Assembly (NCBI GenBank): GCA_937927845.1
Contig: CALFXE010000200.1
Coordinates: 62,001 to 126,000 of the forward strand
DNA: 64,000 nucleotides
Reading direction: 5' to 3'
DNA from: an uncultured Paludibacter sp.
GTDB lineage: Bacteria; Bacteroidota; Bacteroidia; Bacteroidales; Paludibacteraceae
The position numbers and the translations under genes were made by a program. Every line of letters begins with the position of its first letter. Within the stretch, counting starts at the first letter, position 1. The notes beneath the pieces are model-generated. The model made no database searches. It had not been told where the DNA came from and was given only the letters and a program-made list of their open reading frames with translations. This document shows positions 26,091-34,499 of the stretch, one piece after another.

Positions 26091-26157
26091 GTACGCTTCG
26101 GTATTTTTTCGGTAAAAAAAGTGTACGCTTCGGTAGGTATTTTGTACTGATTCGGTA
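26091..26157. promoter_or_regulatory. Phased TTCGGTA boxes, candidate LytTR operator
   Basis: TTCGGTA occurs at 26097, 26108, 26129 and 26151, so the steps are 11, 21 and 22 bases, close to whole helical turns. Three of these are extended by a preceding GTAC (26091, 26123, 26144): two identical copies of GTACGCTTCGGTA and one variant, GTACTGATTCGGTA. A reverse copy, TACCGAA, sits at 26057 inside the gene end. LytTR proteins such as AgrA bind 9-bp direct repeats separated by 12-13 bp, the same period. The site therefore probably binds the adjacent regulator. Confidence 0.6.
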
Positions 26158-26546
26158 GAGTTTGGTGTTTTTAGTGCATTTTGTGATGTTTTACTCTTGC
26201 TTTATATTGCAATTTGATTATATCTTTATCATCGTTGAATTGATTAGTTATCAATATGTTAATGTGTTTCTTGTTTGAGAAACACTTACTATTTGAAGGA
26301 TTCCATATCGTACTATTACTTTCTAACCTAAAACTATCTGTCTTGCAGATAGCCCACTTCCAAAGTGCTATTTTTGAATAGCCAGTTTACAATCTAGTTT
26401 AAATATGTCAAAGCACAATTTGGTGAGGGCGTACCATCACCGAACAGCTATTACTATGGCAAAAAAAGTAGGGGAAGCTGAAAACCTTTTAGAGTAAGCA
26501 ATCAATCAAAGTTTATGCTTTTTGATCTACAAAAGCGCCTCAAATT
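26158..26546. other. Gene-free region between the LytTR boxes and the DUF6520-like gene
   Basis: No convincing gene was found. A hairpin CTATCTG/CAGATAG lies near 26336-26354, and a second, GCTATT/AATAGC, lies just after it near 26368-26385. A 30-codon frame at 26405-26497 has no homologue that I recognise. The promoter for the 26547 gene should be here. The region is long enough for a leader RNA under LytTR control. Confidence 0.35.
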
Positions 26547-26816
26547 ATGAAAACATTAAAAACTGCCGTAGCAGCATTGCTTATTGCTGGCGGTGCCATC
26601 GGAGCTTTTGCTTTTACAAAAGCTGATTCATCAAAAGTAAACAACCAGCAAACAAATCTTCATTGGTATACCCCCGATGGACAAACATCATTGGGAGTTG
26701 GTGAAAATCCAAATAATGGTTGCATTGCAGAAGGAAAAGGTTGTGCGATCGGTTTCTCGGATCCCAATGCTGATCCAACAGTAGACACACCTGATCAAAC
26801 TAGAGCTTTTAATTAA
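26547..26816 (+). CDS. DUF6520-like small secreted protein (89 aa)
   Basis: A signal peptide (MKTLKTAVAALLIAGGAIGA) precedes a short mature peptide. It has a HWYTPDGQTSLGVGENP segment and two Cys in NNGCIAEGKGCAIGFSD, typical of DUF6520 proteins, which are usually encoded next to TlpA/SusCD loci in Sphingobacteria. It is convergent with the TlpA-like gene across a bidirectional terminator. The mature peptide could be a secreted signal or a substrate of the neighbouring uptake locus, but no function is known. Confidence 0.7.
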   Translation: MKTLKTAVAALLIAGGAIGAFAFTKADSSKVNNQQTNLHWYTPDGQTSLGVGENPNNGCIAEGKGCAIGFSDPNADPTVDTPDQTRAFN

Positions 26817-26832
26817 ATTCTAGTATTTTAAA

Positions 26833-26875
26833 AACAAAGGGCAGTTTTCTTCATAAAAGAGTTCTGCCCTTTGTT
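26833..26875. terminator. Bidirectional terminator
   Basis: A perfect 12-bp stem AACAAAGGGCAG (26833-26844) and CTGCCCTTTGTT (26864-26875), flanked by A-rich and T-rich runs, separates the convergent DUF6520-like and TlpA-like genes. Confidence 0.85.
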
Positions 26876-26884
26876 ATTTTTAGA

Positions 26885-28234
26885 TTATTCCCTTTTCTTA
26901 TCTGAAATGACCAAAACAGAAACTAGTTGGTTTTTTTCAACTAAATCTAGCGCATATTTTTCGATGAGTTCCCTTCTTACGGCTTTAAGATTTGACAAAG
27001 GAGACTTTATTTCAATATCAGCTCTCCCTTTATATTCCGTACTATCAATAAAGATATAAGGCTTGTCTTTATTGTTTTCAGAAAGTTCTCTGACAAGCCC
27101 AAGCAAAGAGCCATTTTTCATAAAATAGGTGCCATCTTTCGTAATACCACCACTACGTTCTAAAATATGGGCTGCAGATTTAAATTTTTCACTGCTGCTC
27201 GTTCTGACCAATACTAAAGACTTCATTTCTCTTTCCTCATATTTCGCCTGGAGCCCAAAAAACGCATTCATATCTTCCAGATAATGCCTATACGCTTCTT
27301 TTTCTGTCATAAGGGGTAAAACCGTTTCGTAGTGGTATTTGTTATTTGAACGCAAAACTTCATATTCTTCTGTTTCTATATTTCCTTTAAAAAACAACCG
27401 TGAAGAATCCTTTACATCTAGAACTATTCTTTTACCAAAATCATAAAAAGGACTTTTATATGGATCGCCGGCCCTGTAGCTGCTAAAAATATCACCATAA
27501 AAATCAAGTATAGTTCCAACCCTTTTTATAGAAACTGTTTTATTTACAGAATCAACTTTAAATCTCGATTGGCTTCCTGAAAGACCTGGCACATATCCCA
27601 TCAATGTTGAGTAATATTTCAATTTATCAGGATACTGCAAATAAATTTGCGGAAATTGACTTTGCTTGGAATCATAAGTAAGAAAATCACGCTTTTCAGG
27701 AAGGTTTAAATTTTTGTCTACGAGCATCTTCTTTATATTCTCAGAAGTAGCATAATGCCCTTGAGTTACGGCCTGTAGAATACCGTCACCATTAATCCAT
27801 ACTGAATGAGGTATTGTAGTATGGGGAAACAACTTCGATAATACAGTATCCTGGATAACTGAAATCAGTTTTGGGGTATACCTATGGAGAGCAGATCCTT
27901 CTTTTCGAATCGCATACCATTTATCCAATTCATTTTTCGAAGTTGTAGTAACCAAAATGATTTGAACTTTATCCCCAAATTCATTTTGGAGTGAATCAAG
28001 TTTTGGAAAAGCTTTTATGCACGGAGTACAATTTACATCCCAAAAATCAAAAATGATAAGCTTGTCTTTGAAGTCTGAAATATTAAATGAGGTTTGAGAG
28101 TGATTTTGAACGTTATAAATCTGTACTTTCGGAACAGCGCGTCCTATTGATACGGGAGCAAGCTGTTTTTGTTGCGCTGAGGCTGAAAGAGTCATAATCA
28201 GGGCAAAAAGTAATATAAAGTGTTTATCTAACAT
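26885..28234 (-). CDS. TlpA-like thioredoxin-fold protein, periplasmic
   Basis: The 449-residue protein has a signal peptide (MLDKHFILLFALIMTLSASA). Its thioredoxin-fold domain (about residues 30-180) has the redox motif CTPC in DFWDVNCTPCIKAFPKL and the later IPHSVWINGDG strand. The remaining 260 residues are a C-terminal extension without a recognised domain, found in TlpA proteins encoded with SusCD pairs. It is the last gene of the fecR-susC-susD operon. It probably maintains thiols of proteins or cargo in the periplasm. Confidence 0.85.
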   Translation of the reverse strand: MLDKHFILLFALIMTLSASAQQKQLAPVSIGRAVPKVQIYNVQNHSQTSFNISDFKDKLIIFDFWDVNCTPCIKAFPKLDSLQNEFGDKVQIILVTTTSKNELDKWYAIRKEGSALHRYTPKLISVIQDTVLSKLFPHTTIPHSVWINGDGILQAVTQGHYATSENIKKMLVDKNLNLPEKRDFLTYDSKQSQFPQIYLQYPDKLKYYSTLMGYVPGLSGSQSRFKVDSVNKTVSIKRVGTILDFYGDIFSSYRAGDPYKSPFYDFGKRIVLDVKDSSRLFFKGNIETEEYEVLRSNNKYHYETVLPLMTEKEAYRHYLEDMNAFFGLQAKYEEREMKSLVLVRTSSSEKFKSAAHILERSGGITKDGTYFMKNGSLLGLVRELSENNKDKPYIFIDSTEYKGRADIEIKSPLSNLKAVRRELIEKYALDLVEKNQLVSVLVISDKKRE

Positions 28235-28261
28235 AATAATTTTTTTTGAGTGTAAATACCA

Positions 28262-29659
28262 TTAATTGTAGCCCGGATTTTGAACTAAATTAGAATTGAG
28301 CAACATTTGCGGTTTCGGTATCGGATATAAAGTATCCGTAGATTGCCAATCCGGTTTTATAGTGCCTAGTATCGAATGTGCCTGATCCGTACGCTTTAAA
28401 TCAAACCATCGGTGTCCCCATTCGGCAAAAAACTCGCGTTTTCTTTCTAACGCTATCGAATCTATAAGTGCCTTTTGGCTTATATTGGGAGTAATGATTG
28501 ATAGTAATGTAATTCCTGCCCTTTGTCTAATCTTATCAACATCCTGAATGGCAGAGTTTAGATTGTTTTTTTGGGCTTTTGCTTCCGCCCGTATCAGATA
28601 TTGCTCCGCCAAGCGCATCATCACATAATATTCTGAAACCGCAACCCCAGCAGCTGTTCTCGCTTTATATTTAAAAGGGTAGGTAAAAGAGTTTCCTGCT
28701 AAGCTGATGGTTTTTGTCCAACGTTGTTTTCGCTTGTCAGAGGCCGGAAATGACTTCAAAAGTGCCCCTGTCAATTCATAATTAGGCACTGTATTGCTAC
28801 CAGGTATAAAATTGGTCCCTTCAGTCGTATTAGCAGTTGCCGGCACCGGAATAAGCTGCCATATTGCTTCCTTGCTAGCGGAAAGAAAAACACTATCAGG
28901 ATTACTAACCAAAGAATACGCTGAAGAATTGATCACTGATGAAGACTGAGTTTCGGCATTATTCCAATCTTTCTGGTACAGATATACCCGTGCTAAAAAG
29001 GCGGTGGCGGTGTAAAGGTTGATTCTGCCTCTATTACCTCCGGGATACGTAACGGTAAGTAATTGCTGCGATACTTGTAAGTCTTCGGTAATTTGTTCAT
29101 ATATTTTTGAGGATGGACTGCGTACTAGCATTGCATTAGATTGATAGTCGGTGGAAAGAACCAATGGAACATCACCAAAAAAATTGACAAGATAAAAATA
29201 GCAGAATGCTCTTATAAGCAGTGCCTCACCCTTGACCTGACTTCGGGTAGAACTCCCAAGAGTTTTTGAATGATCAACACCCGCAATAATTGAATTCGCC
29301 TGATAGATGTAATTATAGGCAGGTGTCCAAATATTTAAATCCAATGCAGAGGTTGACGAGCTCAGTGTATTATTAAAAAAATCGTCATAAGTTATTGATG
29401 AACTGTTATGCAGTTCATCAGACGAAAGGCCACAGAAAATTGTCGTTCCCGAGCCAACAAATGAGGTGGCATTGGCACTCATGGATGAATAAAGCCCAGT
29501 GATCGCAGAGATGGCATTCGCATCGCTGTTATAGACGACATCTGATCCAAGTTGGTTAATGGGCGAATCCACGGATATCAATTTCTTACAGGAAACCGTA
29601 AAAAAAATAGACAGGAGACCTAAATAGATGGTTATGTATTTTGTTTTATCGCTGAACAT
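28262..29659 (-). CDS. SusD/RagB-family outer-membrane lipoprotein
   Basis: The start is set at the ATG at 29659, where a lipoprotein signal (IYLGLLSIFFTVSC) begins. An upstream ATG would overlap susC. The protein is about 465 residues and has the SusD signatures AYNYIYQANSIIAG, GEALLIRAFCYFYLVNFFGD and the C-terminal RKREFFAEWGHRWFDLKRTD. SusD proteins lie on the cell surface and capture nutrients for their TonB-dependent SusC partner. The gene follows susC by 16 bases and precedes tlpA by 27. The ligand is unknown; regulation is probably by the FecI/FecR pair. Confidence 0.92.
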   Translation of the reverse strand: MFSDKTKYITIYLGLLSIFFTVSCKKLISVDSPINQLGSDVVYNSDANAISAITGLYSSMSANATSFVGSGTTIFCGLSSDELHNSSSITYDDFFNNTLSSSTSALDLNIWTPAYNYIYQANSIIAGVDHSKTLGSSTRSQVKGEALLIRAFCYFYLVNFFGDVPLVLSTDYQSNAMLVRSPSSKIYEQITEDLQVSQQLLTVTYPGGNRGRINLYTATAFLARVYLYQKDWNNAETQSSSVINSSAYSLVSNPDSVFLSASKEAIWQLIPVPATANTTEGTNFIPGSNTVPNYELTGALLKSFPASDKRKQRWTKTISLAGNSFTYPFKYKARTAAGVAVSEYYVMMRLAEQYLIRAEAKAQKNNLNSAIQDVDKIRQRAGITLLSIITPNISQKALIDSIALERKREFFAEWGHRWFDLKRTDQAHSILGTIKPDWQSTDTLYPIPKPQMLLNSNLVQNPGYN

Positions 29660-29675
29660 AATATAAAGATTAGGG

Positions 29676-32600
29676 TTACATGGATAATTGAATGCCCAGC
29701 ACAAATGATTTGAGAGGAGCCATTATAGAATTCAATTGTATTTCAGGGTCATTGCCTTTGTATTTTGTAATAAGCCAAAGGTTTTGACCCTGCAAAAACA
29801 GATTCAGCCGATTGACCTTTAATTTTTTGAGAATTGAATCAGAAAATTGATATCCGATGTAAATATTTCTTAATCGAATAAAGGAAGCGTCGGCATAATT
29901 GACATCTGCACCATCGCTATAAATGGCAGCATTAGCCTTATAAGCATCACTGGTGGTAGATTGAGTGTATCTTTGATACTGAGCTACATCACCCGGCTTG
30001 TGCCATACATCAAGCATTTCTACGGGCTGATTGACCCGCTGCCCCGGCACGACCCTTTGACCTTGCAACAGGCTGTATCCCATCTGTTTTCTGAACTCGA
30101 AAAAAAATGAAAGGCTCCATTGTCTGTACGTAAGATCATTGGTTATTCCACCGTAGTATTTAGGATCTAGATTGACTAAACCAACAACTCGGTAAGAAGG
30201 GGTTGAAGAAATATTTCCTGATTGATCTACAAAGTCATATACTCCTGTCTTGGGATTAACTCCCGCAGTGATGTAACCACTTCCGATATTCAGAGACTTA
30301 CCGATCGCGTAAGTGTTTCTATACGATGATGTGGAGAGTCCCGGAAATTTCAACAATTTGTTCTGCGGAAACGAAACATTTACATCGGTTGTCCATTTAA
30401 ACACACCAGTTGTTATATTTCGAGTGTTAAGTAAAAATTCAACACCCGTGTTTTGCACTAAGGCTGGTAAATTCTGTGTAATTGATGCAAATCCGGTTTG
30501 GGTAGGTAAAGCGTAATTGACCAATTGATTATCACTTCGGTTTCTATACCATGCTGTGGATAAAAAAATCCTGTCCCTGAGAAAACCCAGTTCTAAGGCT
30601 GCTTCCAGTTTTTTGTTAGATTCCCATCCATATTCCGCGTTGAATAATCTGGTCGGATACAGTCCGGACTTTCCATCGTAGGGGTATTGTGAATTGGAAT
30701 AGGTATCCAGATATTGGTAATTCCCAATTCCGTCATTACCAGTAATACCATAGCTTGCACGAAATTTACCAAAGCTCAACCACTTTAATTCATTTTTTAG
30801 AACTGGAAAATTGGAAAATATCCAACCCGCACCGATAGCACCAAAATTCGCCCACTGTCTTCCAGGTCCGAAACGACTGCTGCCATCTCTTCGACCTGTA
30901 ATATTAATAAGATAAGTATCTTTATAATTGTAATGTATCCTTCCAAATACTGCCGCATACCTATATTCGTTAAAACTATTGGATACACTTAGCGTTGGAG
31001 CAGCTGACATCGATCTAATCAGCTCGTCATTGGTGTATCCTGAAGCATTTATTGAAGAACCTGTCCCATTATTTTGTTGATAAGTTGTGCCCAATAATAC
31101 ATCAAGCTTACCTCCTGTAATTTCTTGATCATAGCTTAACTGGGGCTCTATAACCAGAGATTTGAAACTGTTATTGCCGAATGCAGCATTTCCTGTAGGG
31201 TTTGAAGAGGGATTTTTTGAGATTATCGGATTTGCTTTTATTTCATCCACCTCCATCAGGTTATAGCCTGAACTTAATTGTAACTTTAGATGGCTTAAAA
31301 GCCTATAACTTATCTGTAAATTAGAGTTGAGACTGTTAATAGTGTTATTATAATAGCTTTTTATAAAAGATAAAGGATTGGTAAAGGTGAAACCTGACTC
31401 GCTCCAAGTCAGATTACCTGCACTATCATAAAGTGGCATTGTATTGGGTAAAATGGTAAGCATTGATCCTGCCAGATTACCACTGCTATTATTATTCTTA
31501 CTTGCCGTATAACTTGTAGTCAGCTGGATACTGAACCGTTTATCGGTAGAACTATGATTAATATTGACGTGCATACCCCCACGGTTGAAAAACAGAGATC
31601 CCGGGGAAACAGTTGTTTCATGATAGTAGTTGGCACCGATAAGGAATTGAGTCAAATCATTTCCTCCGGAAACGCTGCCCTGTATACTTTTGGTGTTTGC
31701 CGTACCCCCAAGCAGGTATTTTCCCCAGTCAGTACTGCGTTTTGTATCCCATAACAAGACATCAAAAGCGTTGCTATTGGTCATAGAAACCCCATCATTG
31801 GCGAAAGCTTCTTTACGCATAGCCAAGTACTGATCGGTACTCATCATTTTTATCATCCTCCCTGCTTGGCTATATCCTTCCTGGAAACTAACATCAAACT
31901 TTGTTTTTCCTGCTTTTCCTTTTTTGGTGGTAATAAGCACAACACCGTTAGCTCCTCTGCTTCCATAAATGGCAGTAGCATCGGCATCTTTTAGAATCTC
32001 GATACTTTCAATATCGCTTGGATTAATGCTATTGAAGGGGCTAAGGTCACCTGAACGACCTCGTGCAAGGCTATAGGAGAAAGGTCCGCCTACTTGACTG
32101 ATACCATCATTATTGGTAGCAAAAGGGACACCATCGACAATAAAAAGCGGATCACTATTCTGGACTATTGAATTTTGTCCTCGAACCTGAACCGTAAAGG
32201 AAGCCCCAGTTTGACCTGAACTCTGAGTGACTAATAACCCCGGTACTTTTCCGGAAAGAATCGCAAGAGGGTTACTCACAGGTTGTTTTTCGATATCTTT
32301 TGCTGATACTGTTGCCACTGAACCTGTGTTTAAGCGCTTTGTTGTTGTACCATAGGCAATTACCTGTACTTCATCAAGCTTTGATTCGCTTTTGCTTAAA
32401 ATAATCTTACTGGCATTTTTTACACTGACTTCCTGTGTCAGATAGCCGATATAGCTAACAATCAAAACTGCATTATTAGCAACGTCGGGTAAAAGGTATT
32501 CACCTAAGTTGTTGGTAGCTGTGTTTTTGCTTGTTCCTTTAACCTTAACCGTAGCCCCAATTAAAGGTTTTAAGTCCTGATCGACAATGATACCATGGAC

Positions 32601-33038
32601 ATCAATATTTGTTTGTTGTTGGTTTCGATCTGTATTTTGCTTTTCCTTGATGACAATAGTTTTTTGAACAATTTCAAAGGTGAAGGGTTGGTCTGTGAAA
32701 AGTACCTCCAAAGTTTGCTGCAACGATTTAGCTTTAATCTCAATTGTTACTTTATTGGCTTTGTTCAAAGATTTGTAATTATAAAGGAATTGGTAGCCAC
32801 TTTGCTTTTTTATAGCATCTATAACCTTGATTATTGACTCATTTTTATATTTTAATGATATAGCTTGTGCTGTGGCATTTTTTGCACAAACATTGATGAT
32901 AAACATCATTACAAGGCATACTGACAAATTAATGCGCATAATGATCATTCTCTTGATTGAAGGGTCAAGTCCCTTTAGCCAGGAAACTATCTGCATTTTT
33001 TGATGCGCATGGAGATTCCGGTATGTGAAAAATTTCAT
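29676..33038 (-). CDS. SusC/RagA-family TonB-linked outer-membrane transporter with STN domain
   Basis: The 1120-residue protein has a signal segment (NLSVCLVMMFIINVCAKN), then an STN domain (about 55-130: AISLKYKNESIIKVIDAIKK, LYNYKSLNKANKVTIEIKA). This is followed by a CarboxypepD_reg region (GIIVDQDLKPLIGATVKVKG), the plug with the SusC motif DADATAIYGSRGANGVVLIT, and a beta-barrel. An STN domain implies signalling through the FecR anti-sigma factor encoded upstream. It is the transport half of the SusCD pair. Confidence 0.93.
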   Translation of the reverse strand: MKFFTYRNLHAHQKMQIVSWLKGLDPSIKRMIIMRINLSVCLVMMFIINVCAKNATAQAISLKYKNESIIKVIDAIKKQSGYQFLYNYKSLNKANKVTIEIKAKSLQQTLEVLFTDQPFTFEIVQKTIVIKEKQNTDRNQQQTNIDVHGIIVDQDLKPLIGATVKVKGTSKNTATNNLGEYLLPDVANNAVLIVSYIGYLTQEVSVKNASKIILSKSESKLDEVQVIAYGTTTKRLNTGSVATVSAKDIEKQPVSNPLAILSGKVPGLLVTQSSGQTGASFTVQVRGQNSIVQNSDPLFIVDGVPFATNNDGISQVGGPFSYSLARGRSGDLSPFNSINPSDIESIEILKDADATAIYGSRGANGVVLITTKKGKAGKTKFDVSFQEGYSQAGRMIKMMSTDQYLAMRKEAFANDGVSMTNSNAFDVLLWDTKRSTDWGKYLLGGTANTKSIQGSVSGGNDLTQFLIGANYYHETTVSPGSLFFNRGGMHVNINHSSTDKRFSIQLTTSYTASKNNNSSGNLAGSMLTILPNTMPLYDSAGNLTWSESGFTFTNPLSFIKSYYNNTINSLNSNLQISYRLLSHLKLQLSSGYNLMEVDEIKANPIISKNPSSNPTGNAAFGNNSFKSLVIEPQLSYDQEITGGKLDVLLGTTYQQNNGTGSSINASGYTNDELIRSMSAAPTLSVSNSFNEYRYAAVFGRIHYNYKDTYLINITGRRDGSSRFGPGRQWANFGAIGAGWIFSNFPVLKNELKWLSFGKFRASYGITGNDGIGNYQYLDTYSNSQYPYDGKSGLYPTRLFNAEYGWESNKKLEAALELGFLRDRIFLSTAWYRNRSDNQLVNYALPTQTGFASITQNLPALVQNTGVEFLLNTRNITTGVFKWTTDVNVSFPQNKLLKFPGLSTSSYRNTYAIGKSLNIGSGYITAGVNPKTGVYDFVDQSGNISSTPSYRVVGLVNLDPKYYGGITNDLTYRQWSLSFFFEFRKQMGYSLLQGQRVVPGQRVNQPVEMLDVWHKPGDVAQYQRYTQSTTSDAYKANAAIYSDGADVNYADASFIRLRNIYIGYQFSDSILKKLKVNRLNLFLQGQNLWLITKYKGNDPEIQLNSIMAPLKSFVLGIQLSM

Positions 33039-33102
33039 ACTTTTGAATAGTTTGGGTTAGTTGATGTACAGCTTTTACAGGATGGTTTTGACCCCAAACA
33101 TT

Positions 33103-33137
33103 GCCGGCAGCGTTCTGATCAACGCTACCGGCTTTTT
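33103..33137 (+). terminator. Hairpin with plus-strand T-run between fecR and susC
   Basis: GCCGGCAGCGTT (33103-33114) and AACGCTACCGGC (33121-33132) form an 11-of-12 stem, followed on the plus strand by TTTTT. The flanking genes are transcribed on the minus strand. It would therefore terminate antisense transcription or act as an RNA hairpin in the susC leader. Confidence 0.5.
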
Positions 33138-33219
33138 ATTTGAGGATTATTAGCACCTAAATTTTACTTTTTTTTATTTCATTGTATGGGGTTTAGTTAA
33201 ACATTCGATTTGTAGTAAA

Positions 33220-34410
33220 CTAAGGGTTGATTACGATTTTTAAGTCATTTCCGGATGAAGTATTTATGATTTTATACCTGATATTTACCAGTTCTAACAT
33301 GCGCAACACAGCGGATAAGTCCGACTGTCTGGATATATCACCACCAATCTTATCCTCAGGGATCACTCCTTTATATTCCACATCAATATTGTACCAGCGG
33401 GAAATTTGTTGCATTACCTCAGGAACACTTGCCTGGTCAAAGACGAATAATCCATTTTTCCAGCCTAAAGCAGCCTCCATATTTGCAGTCTCTATAGAAA
33501 GGGATGATCCATTAAATAGGGATTGCTGACCTGGTTTAAGAATTGTCGGATTTATTTTCTTGTTCAAAGGGTTAACCATCACAGAGCCTTCTTCCAAAGT
33601 GGTTACTGTACTGTTTTTATCTGCATAGCTATTCACGTTGAAGTGTGTTCCCAGCACTCTTACTTCCTGATTGGCAGTCCTAACAATGAAAGGACGGGAT
33701 TTATCTTTAGCAACAGCAAAGTAGGCTTCGCCGCTTAGCATAACTCTTCTTTCCCCGTCACGCTCTCTAAGCGAAGTTGAATAAGAAATACTGGAAGTGG
33801 CGTTGAGCCATACTTTACTTTTATCAGGCAAAATAACCTGATAGGTTTCTCCACGTGAAGTCGAGAGTGTATTTGTGCCATTTGGTTCTGATTGATTTCC
33901 GGTAATTTCATAGGTTATCAATCCGTTTTTATCTTTTGTGATCCGTACACCGGATTCTTCAGCAATTTTTCCGTTAATAGCATCGGAAAGGAATATCTTC
34001 TTACCACTAGCAAGGGTTAAGGTGGCTGCCTGCTTGCCGGGCCTAACATCTTCAGTTAAGACCTGAGCTTGTTGAGCTGTTTTGTTATTGGAGCGTTTTA
34101 AAAAGTAAATGACGAATGTGGAAATGATAAACAATGTAGCTGCAATCGTTACAGCATACTTCCATTTATAGGTTTTTGAAACCTGAGTTCTTGCCTTTAT
34201 GTTCTGATAGAGGTGACCTAATTTTTCTGCTCTTTCTGTAGAGATTGACTGGTAGTCGTTCTCATCGTCCGGAGCCTGAGTAATAAGGTTGCGTAAAACT
34301 TCCTCATCGGTAGTTCCGAAGTACCGGAACAGTTCCTGTAATTCTTCCGGTGTACACCTTCCCGAAAGGAACTGTTTGTAAAGTTGTGGTATGTTTTGTG
34401 ATGTTTTCAC
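33220..34410 (-). CDS. FecR-family anti-sigma factor
   Basis: The gene starts with GTG (MKTSQNIPQLYKQFLSGRCT). The cytoplasmic part is about residues 1-85, the membrane helix YAVTIAATLFIISTFVIYFL follows, and the periplasmic FecR domain is about 115-290 (TSRGETYQVILPDKSKVWLN, SGEAYFAVAKDKSRPFIV, NVNSYADK). A C-terminal DUF4974-type domain follows (VPEVMQQISRWYNIDVEYKG). It should hold the FecI sigma factor inactive until SusC signals. The fecI gene is 3 kb upstream rather than adjacent. Confidence 0.92.
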   Translation of the reverse strand: MKTSQNIPQLYKQFLSGRCTPEELQELFRYFGTTDEEVLRNLITQAPDDENDYQSISTERAEKLGHLYQNIKARTQVSKTYKWKYAVTIAATLFIISTFVIYFLKRSNNKTAQQAQVLTEDVRPGKQAATLTLASGKKIFLSDAINGKIAEESGVRITKDKNGLITYEITGNQSEPNGTNTLSTSRGETYQVILPDKSKVWLNATSSISYSTSLRERDGERRVMLSGEAYFAVAKDKSRPFIVRTANQEVRVLGTHFNVNSYADKNSTVTTLEEGSVMVNPLNKKINPTILKPGQQSLFNGSSLSIETANMEAALGWKNGLFVFDQASVPEVMQQISRWYNIDVEYKGVIPEDKIGGDISRQSDLSAVLRMLELVNIRYKIINTSSGNDLKIVINP

Positions 34411-34499
34411 GCGCCTTTTTCTTCCTTATATGCTTGGGAAGGAAAAACACACTAGTGGAATGTGATAAAAAATGAAAAATATTTTAAAAATGTGATTTT

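Noticed and set aside
26336..26385. Two adjacent short hairpins considered as a riboswitch
   Set aside because: The stems are short (6-7 bp) without a conserved core or expression platform that I can recognise.
26405..26497. 30-codon frame (MSKHNLVRAYHHRTAITMAK...) before the DUF6520-like gene
   Set aside because: Too short and without recognisable homology or a clear ribosome-binding site, so it is noted only as possible.
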